Assembly (NCBI GenBank): GCA_046350295.1
Contig: JAXMAR010000046.1
Coordinates: 1 to 57,238, forward strand
Reading direction: 5' to 3'
Origin: JAXMAR01 sp046350295
GTDB lineage: Bacteria; Planctomycetota; Planctomycetia; Gemmatales; Gemmataceae
Length of the DNA stretch: 57,238 nt
A program made the translations under genes and the position numbers. The notes below the pieces were generated by a model, which was not told where the DNA came from, made no database searches, and saw only the letters and a program-made list of their open reading frames with translations. Positions 1 through 8,046 of the stretch are shown here, piece after piece (position 1 is the first letter of the stretch; the number at the start of each line of letters is the position of its first letter).

Positions 1-67
1 CAAGGGCGTCGATCCGTTCGACCGTACGCCGAGCCCCTCCAGGCTGACGGCGCTCGCAAAAGAGTAA
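1..67 (+). CDS. 3' end of an upstream gene (partial)
   Basis: An open frame runs from the window edge to a TAA at 65-67 and encodes a tail ending LTALAKE. Its third codon positions are GC-rich like those of the confident genes nearby. The protein is cut by the window edge and too little is visible to name it. It lies just upstream of, and in the same direction as, the small gene starting at 110, so the two could be co-transcribed. Confidence 0.55.
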   Translation, partial: KGVDPFDRTPSPSRLTALAKE

Positions 68-109
68 GCCTCTATCTATCCCGATCCCGTTGAGATCCGA
101 TCAATCGCC

Positions 110-598
110 ATGATGGATGCCGCCACGCAAGCTCTGGTGCAGGACCTGATCCGGCAGGAAGGCCGGTCGATGCTCCAATACGTCGTCGAGTCGTTCCCGT
201 GGACGACGCGCGACAACGAGCCGCTGCTGCTGGACTTGAGGCAGATGGCGGACGAGGAGCGCCGCGCGGCTGAAGGGCTCGCCAAGCTGCTGCTGCGCCA
301 TCATGCCCGGCCGCCCTTCCTGGGCGCCTATCCGATGAGCTTCACGACGATCAATTTCGTCGCGCTGGATCACCTGCTGCCCCGGCTGATCCGGTTTCAG
401 AAGGATCGGGTGGCGGACCTCGAAGCGAGCGAGAAGCGCATCCTGCAGGAGGACGCGCGGATGGAGGTGCGCTCGGTCCTGGACCTGGCGCGGCGGCAGC
501 TGACGCGTCTGGAGCGCCTGGCCGCCGGGGAGACCGGCCACGCCGACGAGACGCACGCGCCCGCCGGCCCCGCCCTCGCGCACGCCCCGGCGCATTGA
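110..598 (+). CDS. Conserved hypothetical protein, 162 aa
   Basis: Predicted soluble, mostly helical protein rich in Leu, Arg, Glu and Ala, with no signal peptide or membrane segment. Two adjacent ATG codons (110 and 113) offer the start; the first is used. The middle (QMADEERRAAEGLAKLLLRHH) and the stretch after about residue 90 look like long amphipathic helices, which recalls four-helix-bundle proteins, but no metal-binding pattern stands out. The tail after residue 140 is Ala/Pro/His-rich and probably disordered. It converges on the PQQ-propeller gene with a 21-bp gap. Function unknown. Confidence 0.75.
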   Translation: MMDAATQALVQDLIRQEGRSMLQYVVESFPWTTRDNEPLLLDLRQMADEERRAAEGLAKLLLRHHARPPFLGAYPMSFTTINFVALDHLLPRLIRFQKDRVADLEASEKRILQEDARMEVRSVLDLARRQLTRLERLAAGETGHADETHAPAGPALAHAPAH

Positions 599-619
599 CG
601 GCCGCGGACTTCTCACCTG

Positions 620-1894
620 TCACTTCTCGACGCAGAAGAGCTGCCTTCTTCCCTTCAAATAGATCCGGCCGGCGGCGATGGCCGGCGACGCCTGGCTCGC
701 GTCCCCGAGGTCCCCGGTTCCGAGGACCTCCAGCTTGTCCCCCGCGCGCAGGACGTAGGACTTGCCGGCGCCGGCGAAGTAGATGCGACCGTCCGCGGTG
801 GCGATGGGGCTGGCGGCGCGTTCGATGCCGGGCAGGTGCTCCTTGAAGACGATTTCCCCGGTCTTCCAGCGGATGCAGGAGACGAGGTCCGGAGCGTGGG
901 CGCGGAAAAGAAGATCGCCGACCACGACGGGAGAGGAGAAGCCTTCGGAGACCGACTTGAGCCCCCATTTGAGGTGGGTCTTCGACACGTCCCCCATGCC
1001 CGTGGCGTCGACCGTCACCGCCGGGCCGCCGCGGCCGCTGTCGATGTAGACCAGGCCGGCGTGAAAGACGGGGGAGACCGTATCGCCGACGCGATTGCCG
1101 GTGCGAAAGGACCAGAGGACATCGCCGCTGGCCGGGTCGAGGCCCTGGGGCCCGTTCGCGGTCGCGACGAGCAGCTGCGTCTTGCCGTTGATCGAAGCGA
1201 GGGTCGGCGTGCTGTGGGCCCAGTCGGCGGAGGGCCGCGCCTTCTCCCAGCGCAGCGCGCCGGTCTTGGCGTCGAACGCCTTGATGCTCGACGCGTTCTT
1301 GAGCTGATCGCAGACGACAAGGACGGTATCGCGGTAGAGGACGGGGCTGGTCCCGATGGCGACGTCGAAGAAGTGGGGCGCGATCTCCTTGCGCCAGACG
1401 GAGGCGCCGTCCATGTCGAGCGCGGCGAGGACGGCGGAGCCAAAGAGGACGTAGACGCGCTCGCCGTCGCAGGCGGGAGTCGGCGCGGTGTAGCCGCCGC
1501 GGATGTCGCTCAGCTTCCAGGGGCCGGGCTCGACCTTTTTGTCCCAGAGCGGGGCGCCGGTATCGGCGTCGAAGCACAGGACATGGTGCTCGGGATATTC
1601 CTTCTCCGATACTCCTTCGGGCCAGAAGGAGACGGTGACGAAGACACGCTTCTTCCAGACGATCGGGCTCGATTGGTTCTGATCGGCCCGCACTTTTCCT
1701 GCCGGAAGCAAGGGGGCTTTCCAGCGCACATTCTTCTTGATGCTCCATTCGAGGGGCAGTTTCTTCTCGTCGCTCTGTCCCATGCCCGTCGGGCCGCGCC
1801 AGCCCGGCCAAGTGTCGCCGGCGCGGGCGTGGGCGAGCGGGAGCGTCAAGGCGGTGAACAGCGTCGTGGCGAGGCAAGGAGAGGAGAGTCGCAT
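620..1894 (-). CDS. Secreted PQQ-like beta-propeller repeat protein
   Basis: Predicted exported protein of 424 aa. The start at 1894 was chosen because it gives a signal peptide (MRLSSPCLATTLFTALTL) ending near AHARA; the open frame upstream of it is low-complexity. The mature part opens with WPGWRGPTGMGQS, typical of planctomycete outer-membrane-biogenesis-like PQQ-binding repeat proteins. Recurring propeller blades follow (VLCFDADTGAPLWDKKV, IKAFDAKTGALRWEKA, LDPASGDVLWSF). The family forms eight-bladed propellers found in BamB-like scaffolds and quinoprotein relatives. No alcohol-dehydrogenase catalytic motif is visible, so a binding or scaffold role is more likely than catalysis. It lies 139 bp downstream of the TssM-like gene on the same strand. 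Confidence 0.88.
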   Translation of the reverse strand: MRLSSPCLATTLFTALTLPLAHARAGDTWPGWRGPTGMGQSDEKKLPLEWSIKKNVRWKAPLLPAGKVRADQNQSSPIVWKKRVFVTVSFWPEGVSEKEYPEHHVLCFDADTGAPLWDKKVEPGPWKLSDIRGGYTAPTPACDGERVYVLFGSAVLAALDMDGASVWRKEIAPHFFDVAIGTSPVLYRDTVLVVCDQLKNASSIKAFDAKTGALRWEKARPSADWAHSTPTLASINGKTQLLVATANGPQGLDPASGDVLWSFRTGNRVGDTVSPVFHAGLVYIDSGRGGPAVTVDATGMGDVSKTHLKWGLKSVSEGFSSPVVVGDLLFRAHAPDLVSCIRWKTGEIVFKEHLPGIERAASPIATADGRIYFAGAGKSYVLRAGDKLEVLGTGDLGDASQASPAIAAGRIYLKGRRQLFCVEK

Positions 1895-2033
1895 GGCAGG
1901 TCCGAAGGTTGTGCGGGCGGAAGGCGTGTGTAGACAGGATACGTGACGGAAGGGCTCCGGGCGATGCGCGCTCCGGGCGGCGCGCGCTCCGGGCGATGTC
2001 CTTCCCGGCGACGCTCGCCGGGCGAGTGCGCGC

Positions 2034-3443
2034 TCAGTGCCAGAACCAGTAGCCGAGGCCGCCCAGGGCAAGGAGGAGCACGCAGGCGACGTAACCGGCC
2101 GCTGTCATCCACGCGAAGGAGCGTTCCTCGGCGAGCGCCTCGGGGGTCCAGGTCACGTAGTTTTGGTCCTGTAGCAACAGCCGGATGACGCCGGGCACGA
2201 ACGCTTGCCGGGCGGCGTCGTCGCCGGTGGCGGCGAGGAAGACGCCGGCGAGCATCGGCGGCCCCCCGTCGGCGCCGGCCGCGACACGCCGGGCCAGCCG
2301 GGCCAGTCGCGGCCCCAGCTGCCGCACGCTCTCGGCGAACTGATAAAGACGCATGTTCTTCCGCACCGCCGCCCCCGGCGCGCCGGCCGCTTCCCCCCCG
2401 GCCGGGTCGAGAAGGAACTTCGGCTCCAGCAGTTCGAGCCGTCGGCTGCCGCAAAGCGACGCCAGGCCGCTCTCGATCATTCCCGCCACCTCGTGGGGAT
2501 CGATGTCGGGGACAAGCGGGAAACGTTGGCCAAGCGCCTCATCGCGGGCGGCCGGCGGGCAGTCCCCCAGGAATTCGGCACAACCGCTCGCCCGGTCGAG
2601 GTCCGTGACCAGGACGACGGTCGGGCATTCGAGCTGGAACACATCGCGCGCCGTCTGGACATCCGTCTGCGCCGCATCTGCCAAACGCTTCGCCGCGGCG
2701 TCATCGGCAAGGCCAGGCAGCGGCACGAGAGCGAGGATGCCGTTCAACGGGCAATAGGGGCGCCTCGCCCGGAGGATCAGGCGGCAGAGATAGCGCAGGC
2801 GGCTTTGGCGCTCATTGAGCGCCTCGACGATGCCGAGACGCGCTGACTGCGGGGCAGTCGAGTCTCCGGCAAGGAGCCGCGTCTGCCGACCCAGTTCAGA
2901 GAGTTCGGCGCAGGTGACGAAGACCGCCTTGCGGCCGGCATAGACGCGCAGCGGCGCGTCCGCGCGGCACGGCGCCCCCTGCGCCAGCCATGGGATCGGC
3001 GCCGCGGCGAACAAGTTTTCCTCCCGGCTCAGCGGCCGGCCCAGCACCAGAAACAACGGCGGCTCCGTAGCATCGAGATTCGCCTGGCGCAGCGCCCTAA
3101 GGGCCTCGGTCCAGGCGGCATCGATATCGGGATATTCCACGGACGGGCGCTCGGGGCCGAGCATGCGCCAGAGCCAGGCGGCCACCCCGAGTGCGGCATA
3201 GGCGAGAAGGAAGAGCAGAGGCAGCCAGATGCCGTGCAGCTGCGGAAAGGGGGAGCGCACGGCCTTGCCAAGGTCGAAATGCCAGTTGATGTACCACAGG
3301 CCGGCCAGGACGAGCGCCAGGCTGAGGACGTGCAGCCCCCAGCGCAACACGGGCGTCCTGCCGCGTCCCGGTGGGTCGAGAAACGGCAGCAGGAGCGCCG
3401 CGAGCGCCTTGAGTCCGTCCCGGATGACGCGGAAGGTCGCCAT
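2034..3443 (-). CDS. TssM/IcmF-like membrane protein, shortened, degenerate P-loop
   Basis: Resembles the cytoplasmic part of the type VI secretion protein TssM/IcmF. Two N-terminal membrane helices (about 33-53 and 72-92) are followed by an IcmF_N-like region and a third helix at the extreme C-terminus (about 443-469). Conserved-looking signatures are PPLFLVLG (129-135), RRPYCPLNGILALVPL (227-241) and ECPTVVLVTDLDRASGCAEF (272-291). In canonical TssM the first is followed by a Walker A loop; here it reads GRPLSREEN, so the nucleotide-binding site appears lost. The large periplasmic domain after the third helix is absent, giving 469 aa against roughly 1100 in classical TssM. It follows the DotU-like gene by 51 bp. 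A hairpin at 2004-2022 lies just after the stop but lacks a U tract. Confidence 0.82.
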   Translation of the reverse strand: MATFRVIRDGLKALAALLLPFLDPPGRGRTPVLRWGLHVLSLALVLAGLWYINWHFDLGKAVRSPFPQLHGIWLPLLFLLAYAALGVAAWLWRMLGPERPSVEYPDIDAAWTEALRALRQANLDATEPPLFLVLGRPLSREENLFAAAPIPWLAQGAPCRADAPLRVYAGRKAVFVTCAELSELGRQTRLLAGDSTAPQSARLGIVEALNERQSRLRYLCRLILRARRPYCPLNGILALVPLPGLADDAAAKRLADAAQTDVQTARDVFQLECPTVVLVTDLDRASGCAEFLGDCPPAARDEALGQRFPLVPDIDPHEVAGMIESGLASLCGSRRLELLEPKFLLDPAGGEAAGAPGAAVRKNMRLYQFAESVRQLGPRLARLARRVAAGADGGPPMLAGVFLAATGDDAARQAFVPGVIRLLLQDQNYVTWTPEALAEERSFAWMTAAGYVACVLLLALGGLGYWFWH

Positions 3444-3494
3444 GATTGCGAACCGGCTGGGAAAAGGAGTTTGTCCGGCCGCACGAGGCCGAAG

Positions 3495-4145
3495 TCATTC
3501 ACCAAGACGCCGCATCAGGAGGAAAGTTAGCGCCGGAACCAAGAGCAGGATCACGAAGCCGCAGGCAAGGGCCATGCGCTGGAGCCGATCGCGGCCGCGC
3601 AGCGGAGGGACGAAAACCGGCGGCTCCAGCTCCGGCGGGGGGATCCAGGCTTTCGGCTCCTTGGCGAGGCGGGCTTGGGTCGCCGTGAGCCAATGCTGAA
3701 GCCGGTCCGGCGTATCGAGCAAATCGCCGCGGAAGCCAAGGATCGCGCACAGGTGGAAGACCTCGAGTGCGGCGTTGCCCGGCCGACTTTCGGCGAGGCG
3801 GGCCTGCTCCCAGAAGAGCCGGGCCCGGTCGTTTGTGCCATAAAGGTCGGCTTCGAGCGTGCGCTCGTTCCAGAACCGGCTCCAGGGTGAGTAGCGGAAA
3901 AACAACTCATCGAGCCAGCAGACTAGGGCGAAGCGGGCCCCGAGAAACCGGTCGGTGGCGCCGGAGCGTGGGGGGTCGGCGTGGTAGTCGAGTTGGCGCC
4001 GGGCCTCGCCATCGCCGCCGAGCATCGCCTTGAGGGTGGCCTGCTCGACGTCGATGTTCAGCGGCTGGCCGCCTTCGAGGCGGTCGCGCAGCGCCAGCGC
4101 GTGGCTGAAGATGGGCTGCACCAGGTTGGCGATATCGTCCTGCAT
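3495..4145 (-). CDS. DotU/TssL-family inner-membrane protein
   Basis: 216-aa protein matching the DotU/TssL cytoplasmic domain. It has an N-terminal helical region, then RFALVCWLDELFF (71-83), which corresponds to the family's conserved Ala-x-(L/I)-DE signature. It also has WSRFWNERTLEADLYG (88-103), with ALEVFHLCAILGFRGD (126-141) matching the family's LE-h-h-h-LALGF-x-G motif. A single C-terminal membrane helix (about 190-211) fits the tail-anchored topology of TssL. The ATG at 4145 was preferred because the upstream in-frame extension is not protein-like. With the TssM-like gene 51 bp downstream it forms the pair that builds the inner-membrane core in type VI and IVB systems. No other secretion gene is in the window. 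Confidence 0.86.
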   Translation of the reverse strand: MQDDIANLVQPIFSHALALRDRLEGGQPLNIDVEQATLKAMLGGDGEARRQLDYHADPPRSGATDRFLGARFALVCWLDELFFRYSPWSRFWNERTLEADLYGTNDRARLFWEQARLAESRPGNAALEVFHLCAILGFRGDLLDTPDRLQHWLTATQARLAKEPKAWIPPPELEPPVFVPPLRGRDRLQRMALACGFVILLLVPALTFLLMRRLGE

Positions 4146-4294
4146 GGGGGGGCCCGAGCTTGCGACAAACCGAGGAACACGGGCGCGCACGGGCAGAGGA
4201 TAAATCGAGACGACCAATCCGGGCAAGGCAAGCTTTCGAGAGGTTCGAGAGAAAGGGGGATTTGCGGAGTCTGGAGAGGCGCGCGGCCAACAAG

Positions 4295-4320
4295 AAAGGC
4301 GGAACATGAGCTCCGCCTTT
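4295..4320 (-). terminator. Rho-independent terminator after the small basic protein gene
   Basis: A perfect 9-bp stem (AAAGGCGGA with TCCGCCTTT) and an 8-nt loop. On the minus strand it is followed by CTTGTTGG, and the stem's own TTT supplies part of the U tract. It sits 45 bp beyond the stop of the small basic protein gene and before the DotU-like gene, so it would separate the two transcripts. Confidence 0.7.
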
Positions 4321-4364
4321 GGACGCCGCGCCTGGCGCCCTGGTCGCGTGGTTGTCCGCGCGGG

Positions 4365-4607
4365 TTACTTCTTCTCGGCCGCGGGCGCGGCGCCCTCGGC
4401 GGCGGCGCCTTCCTCGGCCTTCTCTTCCTTCTTCTTGGCCTTCTTGACGACGATCTTGACGACCTTCACCTTGGGCAGGCCATAGGGACTGCGGCCGTCC
4501 TCCCAGCGCTCCTCGCCGCGCATCTTGAGGATGCGCTCGGCGCGGGTGAGGACATTGCGCGAACGCTGCAACTGGTTTTTCCGCCGCAAGCTTTTATCGA
4601 TCGACAT
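4365..4607 (-). CDS. Small basic protein of the PVC group (TIGR04137-like)
   Basis: 80 aa. The N-terminal half (MSIDKSLRRKNQLQRSRNVL, then TRAERI...RWEDGRSPYGLPKVKV) matches the highly conserved small basic protein of Planctomycetes, Verrucomicrobia and Chlamydiae. The C-terminal half is a Lys-rich then Ala/Glu-rich low-complexity tail ending AAEKK, longer than the family core and probably disordered. The family is suspected to act with ribosomes or RNA because of its charge and conservation, but no function is established as far as I know. It is monocistronic, with a terminator about 45 bp downstream and a divergent gene upstream. It is a good taxonomic marker for the window. Confidence 0.9.
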   Translation of the reverse strand: MSIDKSLRRKNQLQRSRNVLTRAERILKMRGEERWEDGRSPYGLPKVKVVKIVVKKAKKKEEKAEEGAAAEGAAPAAEKK

Positions 4608-4727
4608 TGCGAAACCTCAACAGGAAACGGAAGATATAATCTACAATCTTCGATCCCGCCCGACAAGAGACGGCCGCCGGTCCCATGGCGGCCGATCCAC
4701 TTCTTTGCTAAACTCGAAGTACCCAAA

Positions 4728-5483
4728 ATGGAAACCGGAATGAACGCTATACCCGTCCTTCTCCTTTTCCTGAACGCCGCCCCGCTGCCCCCCGCCGTCG
4801 AGAAACTGCACAAGGACGGCATTCGCTTGCGCCCCGATGAGCCGGCCGTGCTCAACGGTCCCATCGGCGGCGCCACCCCCGCGGCGGTCCACCATTTCCA
4901 AATGCTCAAGGGACAGAGTTACCGCCTTCAGATCAACGCGCCTGCCGGAGTCGCTTTGCAGATCCACGACGAGTCCAGCGGCGCCCTCGTCTTCGCCGCC
5001 GACGGCAAGGGAAGCCGTGAAATCGTCCGGGAGTTCCTGCCGCCCAAGGACGGCGTCTACCGCCTGACGCTCGAAGCGCCGGGCGAAGCCGGACGCTACA
5101 CGCTCAGCGTGCTCCATCGCGCCACGCTCGTGCGCCGCGACCCGCCCGGCGTACGCCGCGTCGGCAAGGAGGGGTTGCTGATCAACGAGAACCTCGCGGC
5201 CACCGATCCGGTGGACAAGGTCCGCCGCCGCCCGTGCCGGACTTTCGACGTGCGTCTCGAAGCCGGCAAGACCTATCAATTCGACCTCATGAGCCGGCAG
5301 TTCGATTGCTTCCTGCGCATCGAGGACGGCGCCGGCGCCCAGATCGCCTTCAACGACGACGGGGGCGACGGCCTCAACTCGCGCATCGTCATGCCGATCA
5401 AGGCCGAAGGCGTCTACCGCATGATCTGCACCACCTTCGCGGGCGGCGAGGGGGCATTCACGCTGCAGATCCGGGAGCGGTAA
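4728..5483 (+). CDS. Secreted beta-sandwich (PPC-like) protein
   Basis: 251 aa. It begins METGMNAIPVLLLFLNAAPLPP, a short signal-peptide-like segment; the second ATG at 4740 is an equally possible start. The body is made of two similar beta-rich halves. Each follows a pattern of ligand-contact strands (YRLQINAPAGVALQIHDESS; YQFDLMSRQFDCFLRIEDG) and ends with a strand before a Gly-rich turn (GRYTLSVLH; GAFTLQIRER). This recalls the bacterial pre-peptidase C-terminal (PPC) domain, common in planctomycete extracellular proteins. FNDDGGDGLNSRIV is a PPC-like acidic loop. No enzymatic domain is attached. The stop lies 4 bp from the convergent Tat-protein gene. Confidence 0.8.
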   Translation: METGMNAIPVLLLFLNAAPLPPAVEKLHKDGIRLRPDEPAVLNGPIGGATPAAVHHFQMLKGQSYRLQINAPAGVALQIHDESSGALVFAADGKGSREIVREFLPPKDGVYRLTLEAPGEAGRYTLSVLHRATLVRRDPPGVRRVGKEGLLINENLAATDPVDKVRRRPCRTFDVRLEAGKTYQFDLMSRQFDCFLRIEDGAGAQIAFNDDGGDGLNSRIVMPIKAEGVYRMICTTFAGGEGAFTLQIRER

Positions 5484-5487
5484 GGCG

Positions 5488-6789
5488 TCACGAGTCACCC
5501 CGCCCCGCCGGATCCAGATCCTTCGGCTCGCGCACCTTCTCCAGCACGCGCCACGAGGCGCCGGTCTCGCGGAACGCCCGGAAGTCGCGCGGGCGGTAGG
5601 CGACCTCGAGGTGGGGCGTCGCCAGCCGCCGGCTCTCGGCGCGCGAGTGCATGGCGGCGTCGAGAACGCCGGAGGCGAGCAGCGTGCGCTCGACCGGGTA
5701 GGGCGCCTCGCGTGTGCGGAAGAAATGCTGGATGGCGTGGGACAGCGCCATGAACAGGTTGCGGTTTCCCCACGGGCCGACGTGGAAGCGGCAGGCGCGC
5801 GGCTCCTTCTCGCCCGCCAGTTTCAGCGCGAGGTTCCAGCGCACGCTCCCGGCGCCGATCTTGAGGAGCATGCCGCGCAGGCCGTCGCGGTAGGTCAGGA
5901 GGATGCCGTGCGGCGCGATCTTGCCCATCGGCCGGCGCCAATCAGGGAGCTTGGCGCCGAACTCGGCGCGGAGGGCCGCTTCGGCGACGGTCGGCGACCA
6001 GGCGCCGGTCTTGGCGGCGTTCCAGAGGGCGTCGCCTTGCAGGAACTGGACGTGGCTGATGCCGGTTTCGCCGCCGCGTCGCGCCTCCACCAGCGATTGC
6101 AGGATCTCGAAGGCGTGGAAGTCGTAGGATTCGACGCCGCCGCCGTGGATCGCGACCGCCTCCTCGATCCGCGCCTCGGCGGGCGGCTCCAGCGCGGGGC
6201 GGCGCTCGGCCAGGGGGACGGAACTCCCGGCCATGAGCGGAATGCCGAGCCGGCGGGCGGTGTCATAGATCTCGCGGGCCCAGTCCCAGCGAAAGGAGAG
6301 GTGCTTATCGTTGAAGACCGGGACGAAGCGGCGCGAGCGCCGCATGACGGCGACGATCTCGTCGAAGAAACGCTTGCGCGGATACTCGGTCTGGCCGAGC
6401 TTGTTCACGGGGTAGTCGCCGTGCTCGCCGATCGAGAGCACGGCGTCGACGGCCAGGTCCTTGCCGCCGAGCGTGAGGGCGGCGTCAATGGTCTTGAAGA
6501 CGGGGATCTTGAAGCGGCGCGCAACGTCGTCGGTCAGGTCGCCGTCGGCGGCGCGCTGGTCGGCATAGAGGGAGACGACGTCCATGCCGGCGCGCGTCGC
6601 TTCGCCGCGGAAGAGGTAGGGCCGCAGGAAGCTTTCCAGGAAGTTGAAGGCGTGCGAGCGAAACCGCAGGACCGTGTAGACGGCGGCGACGCGCAAGCGT
6701 CGCGGCGGCGGAGCGGCATACCCCAGGCCCGCCAGAGAGGCGGCGGAAGCGGCGAGAAGCGTGCGGCGGGAAATGCGATGACGGGACAT
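5488..6789 (-). CDS. Tat-exported oxidoreductase-like protein
   Basis: 433 aa. The N-terminus (MSRHRISRRTLLAASAASLA) has a twin-arginine motif and Ala-rich hydrophobic core, pointing to folded export. Mature residues open with a beta-alpha segment (LRVAAVYTVLRF). Further conserved-looking blocks are VDAVLSIGEHGDYPVNKLGQ and VESYDFHAFEILQSLVEARRGGETG, where a nucleotide-binding or Gfo/Idh/MocA-like fold would place its cofactor and substrate loops. I do not see a clear GxGxxG, so an NAD(P)-dependent enzyme is possible but not shown. Similar Tat-signal proteins are frequent in planctomycetes and usually annotated as hypothetical. It converges on the PPC-like gene. Confidence 0.75.
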   Translation of the reverse strand: MSRHRISRRTLLAASAASLAGLGYAAPPPRRLRVAAVYTVLRFRSHAFNFLESFLRPYLFRGEATRAGMDVVSLYADQRAADGDLTDDVARRFKIPVFKTIDAALTLGGKDLAVDAVLSIGEHGDYPVNKLGQTEYPRKRFFDEIVAVMRRSRRFVPVFNDKHLSFRWDWAREIYDTARRLGIPLMAGSSVPLAERRPALEPPAEARIEEAVAIHGGGVESYDFHAFEILQSLVEARRGGETGISHVQFLQGDALWNAAKTGAWSPTVAEAALRAEFGAKLPDWRRPMGKIAPHGILLTYRDGLRGMLLKIGAGSVRWNLALKLAGEKEPRACRFHVGPWGNRNLFMALSHAIQHFFRTREAPYPVERTLLASGVLDAAMHSRAESRRLATPHLEVAYRPRDFRAFRETGASWRVLEKVREPKDLDPAGRGDS

Positions 6790-7012
6790 GCAGTCTCCTA
6801 GGGTAACGCCGCATCAGAAGTCATTGTCCGTCAACCCGCCTTCACGCACGATGCTTCGCTGCGTTCCGGCCTTCAAATGCGTCTAGCCTGGTCCTCCCAA
6901 CATGCGAAGTAGCGGTTTGGAACATCGGAACTCCTCCGCTACTGAGCGCACTTGTGAAGGCGAGATGAGGTGGGCGTACGTTCGTCCGCGCCGCGGAAGA
7001 GAACACGGCAAG

Positions 7013-8029
7013 CTAGCTCAAGAACTCACGGACATCGTCCAGGGTCTTCGCCGTTTTGAGAAACTTTGCGAGCCGGCGCAGCTCGGCCGAGGTCTCCAAG
7101 GCGCGGACAGCGGGCAATAGCTTGCGGCCGGACTTTCCAAATTTGGCGTCCAGGGCGAGGGCGATTCCTTCCAGCAACCCCCTTCGCTCTCCCCGTTCCT
7201 GTCCTTGCTCGAGACCCTGCTCGAGACCCTGCTCGAGACCCTGCTCGAGACCCTGCTCGAGGCCGCGCTTGTAGCCGCTGCGTTCAATGCTGGAGAGCCA
7301 GGGCATTTTGATCTCCTCTTCGTAACGGAACACCTCGCCGCGGAAACTCTCTTCCAGCTCTTCCGGCAAGGTGAGGATCCAGTCAATCAGGCGAAAAAGC
7401 TGGCGGACATCCTCCTTGGACCATCCGCGCCCGTAGAGTCCTTTCACCAGGCCGAGTTTCGCTTGCCCACGTGCGACGGGATCGGTGCGCGTTTCCAGGG
7501 CTTGACAGTGGGCCAACACGACGGCGGCGAAGGGATTATCGCTGGCTGCCAGCGAGCCTCGGTCTTCGGCGCGTTCCAAGAGCTTGGCGACCCGGAACCT
7601 GAGCTCCATGCGGCAGCCCCACTGCTCGTACGCAAACGTGTTGGGACGCCAATCCGGCCGCTCGTCGCAAAGGACCGCCAAGCTGACCACCGTCTGATTA
7701 TACAGCTGCCGCACGGCCACGTTGTAGTCGAACATCCGCTGGGGGAAGTCCTTGTCCGGTTCCCCTTGAATCTCGACATGGACCAGCACCCAGCGCTCGC
7801 CACCGTCGCGCAGCCAGACCTTGAAAAGCTTGTCGGCAAGCCGCTTGCCCAGTTTGGCGCGGCGCGCGATCTGCTGGAACTCCTTGTCCAGAGCTTCATA
7901 GCCGCGCGACCAATCGATGTCGGCGTGAATGTCAGAAAAGAGAAGCGCAAGAAAGAAGTTCAGGTAGCGGTGCAGCGCATCCTTCCACGGGCTGTCGAAA
8001 TCGTCGGAAGTAGCCTGGCGTTTGGCCAT
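7013..8029 (-). CDS. Rpn family recombination-promoting nuclease / PD-(D/E)XK protein
   Basis: 338 aa. The first 130 residues show the Rpn/transposase_31-type PD-(D/E)XK core: an acidic motif around SDIHADIDWSRGYE, then WVLVHVEIQGEPDKDFPQRMFDYN with the E-x-Q catalytic strand typical of this family. The C-terminus holds a run of GLEQ tetrapeptides (at least four exact copies), a coiled-coil-like linker seen in many Rpn homologues, then a Lys/Arg-rich helical tail. ATG 8029 is chosen over an in-frame GTG at 8050, which would overlap the stop of the upstream amine-oxidase gene. The family cuts DNA and promotes RecA-independent recombination; members are mobile and often repeated in planctomycete genomes. 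Confidence 0.85.
   Translation of the reverse strand: MAKRQATSDDFDSPWKDALHRYLNFFLALLFSDIHADIDWSRGYEALDKEFQQIARRAKLGKRLADKLFKVWLRDGGERWVLVHVEIQGEPDKDFPQRMFDYNVAVRQLYNQTVVSLAVLCDERPDWRPNTFAYEQWGCRMELRFRVAKLLERAEDRGSLAASDNPFAAVVLAHCQALETRTDPVARGQAKLGLVKGLYGRGWSKEDVRQLFRLIDWILTLPEELEESFRGEVFRYEEEIKMPWLSSIERSGYKRGLEQGLEQGLEQGLEQGLEQGQERGERRGLLEGIALALDAKFGKSGRKLLPAVRALETSAELRRLAKFLKTAKTLDDVREFLS
7208..7261. repeat. 12-bp tandem repeat encoding GLEQ
   Basis: Four identical copies of CTCGAGACCCTG at 7208-7255, followed by a partial copy CTCGAG. The array lies inside the Rpn-family gene and in frame encodes repeated Gly-Leu-Glu-Gln. Because the copies are identical at the DNA level, the array is prone to length change by slippage without breaking the frame. 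Confidence 0.95.
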
Positions 8030-8046
8030 CGAACATGCGGCGCCGC

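Noticed and set aside
2004..2022. Hairpin after the TssM-like stop as a terminator
   Set aside because: Good 8-bp stem but no U tract on the minus strand; could be a GC-rich palindrome by chance.
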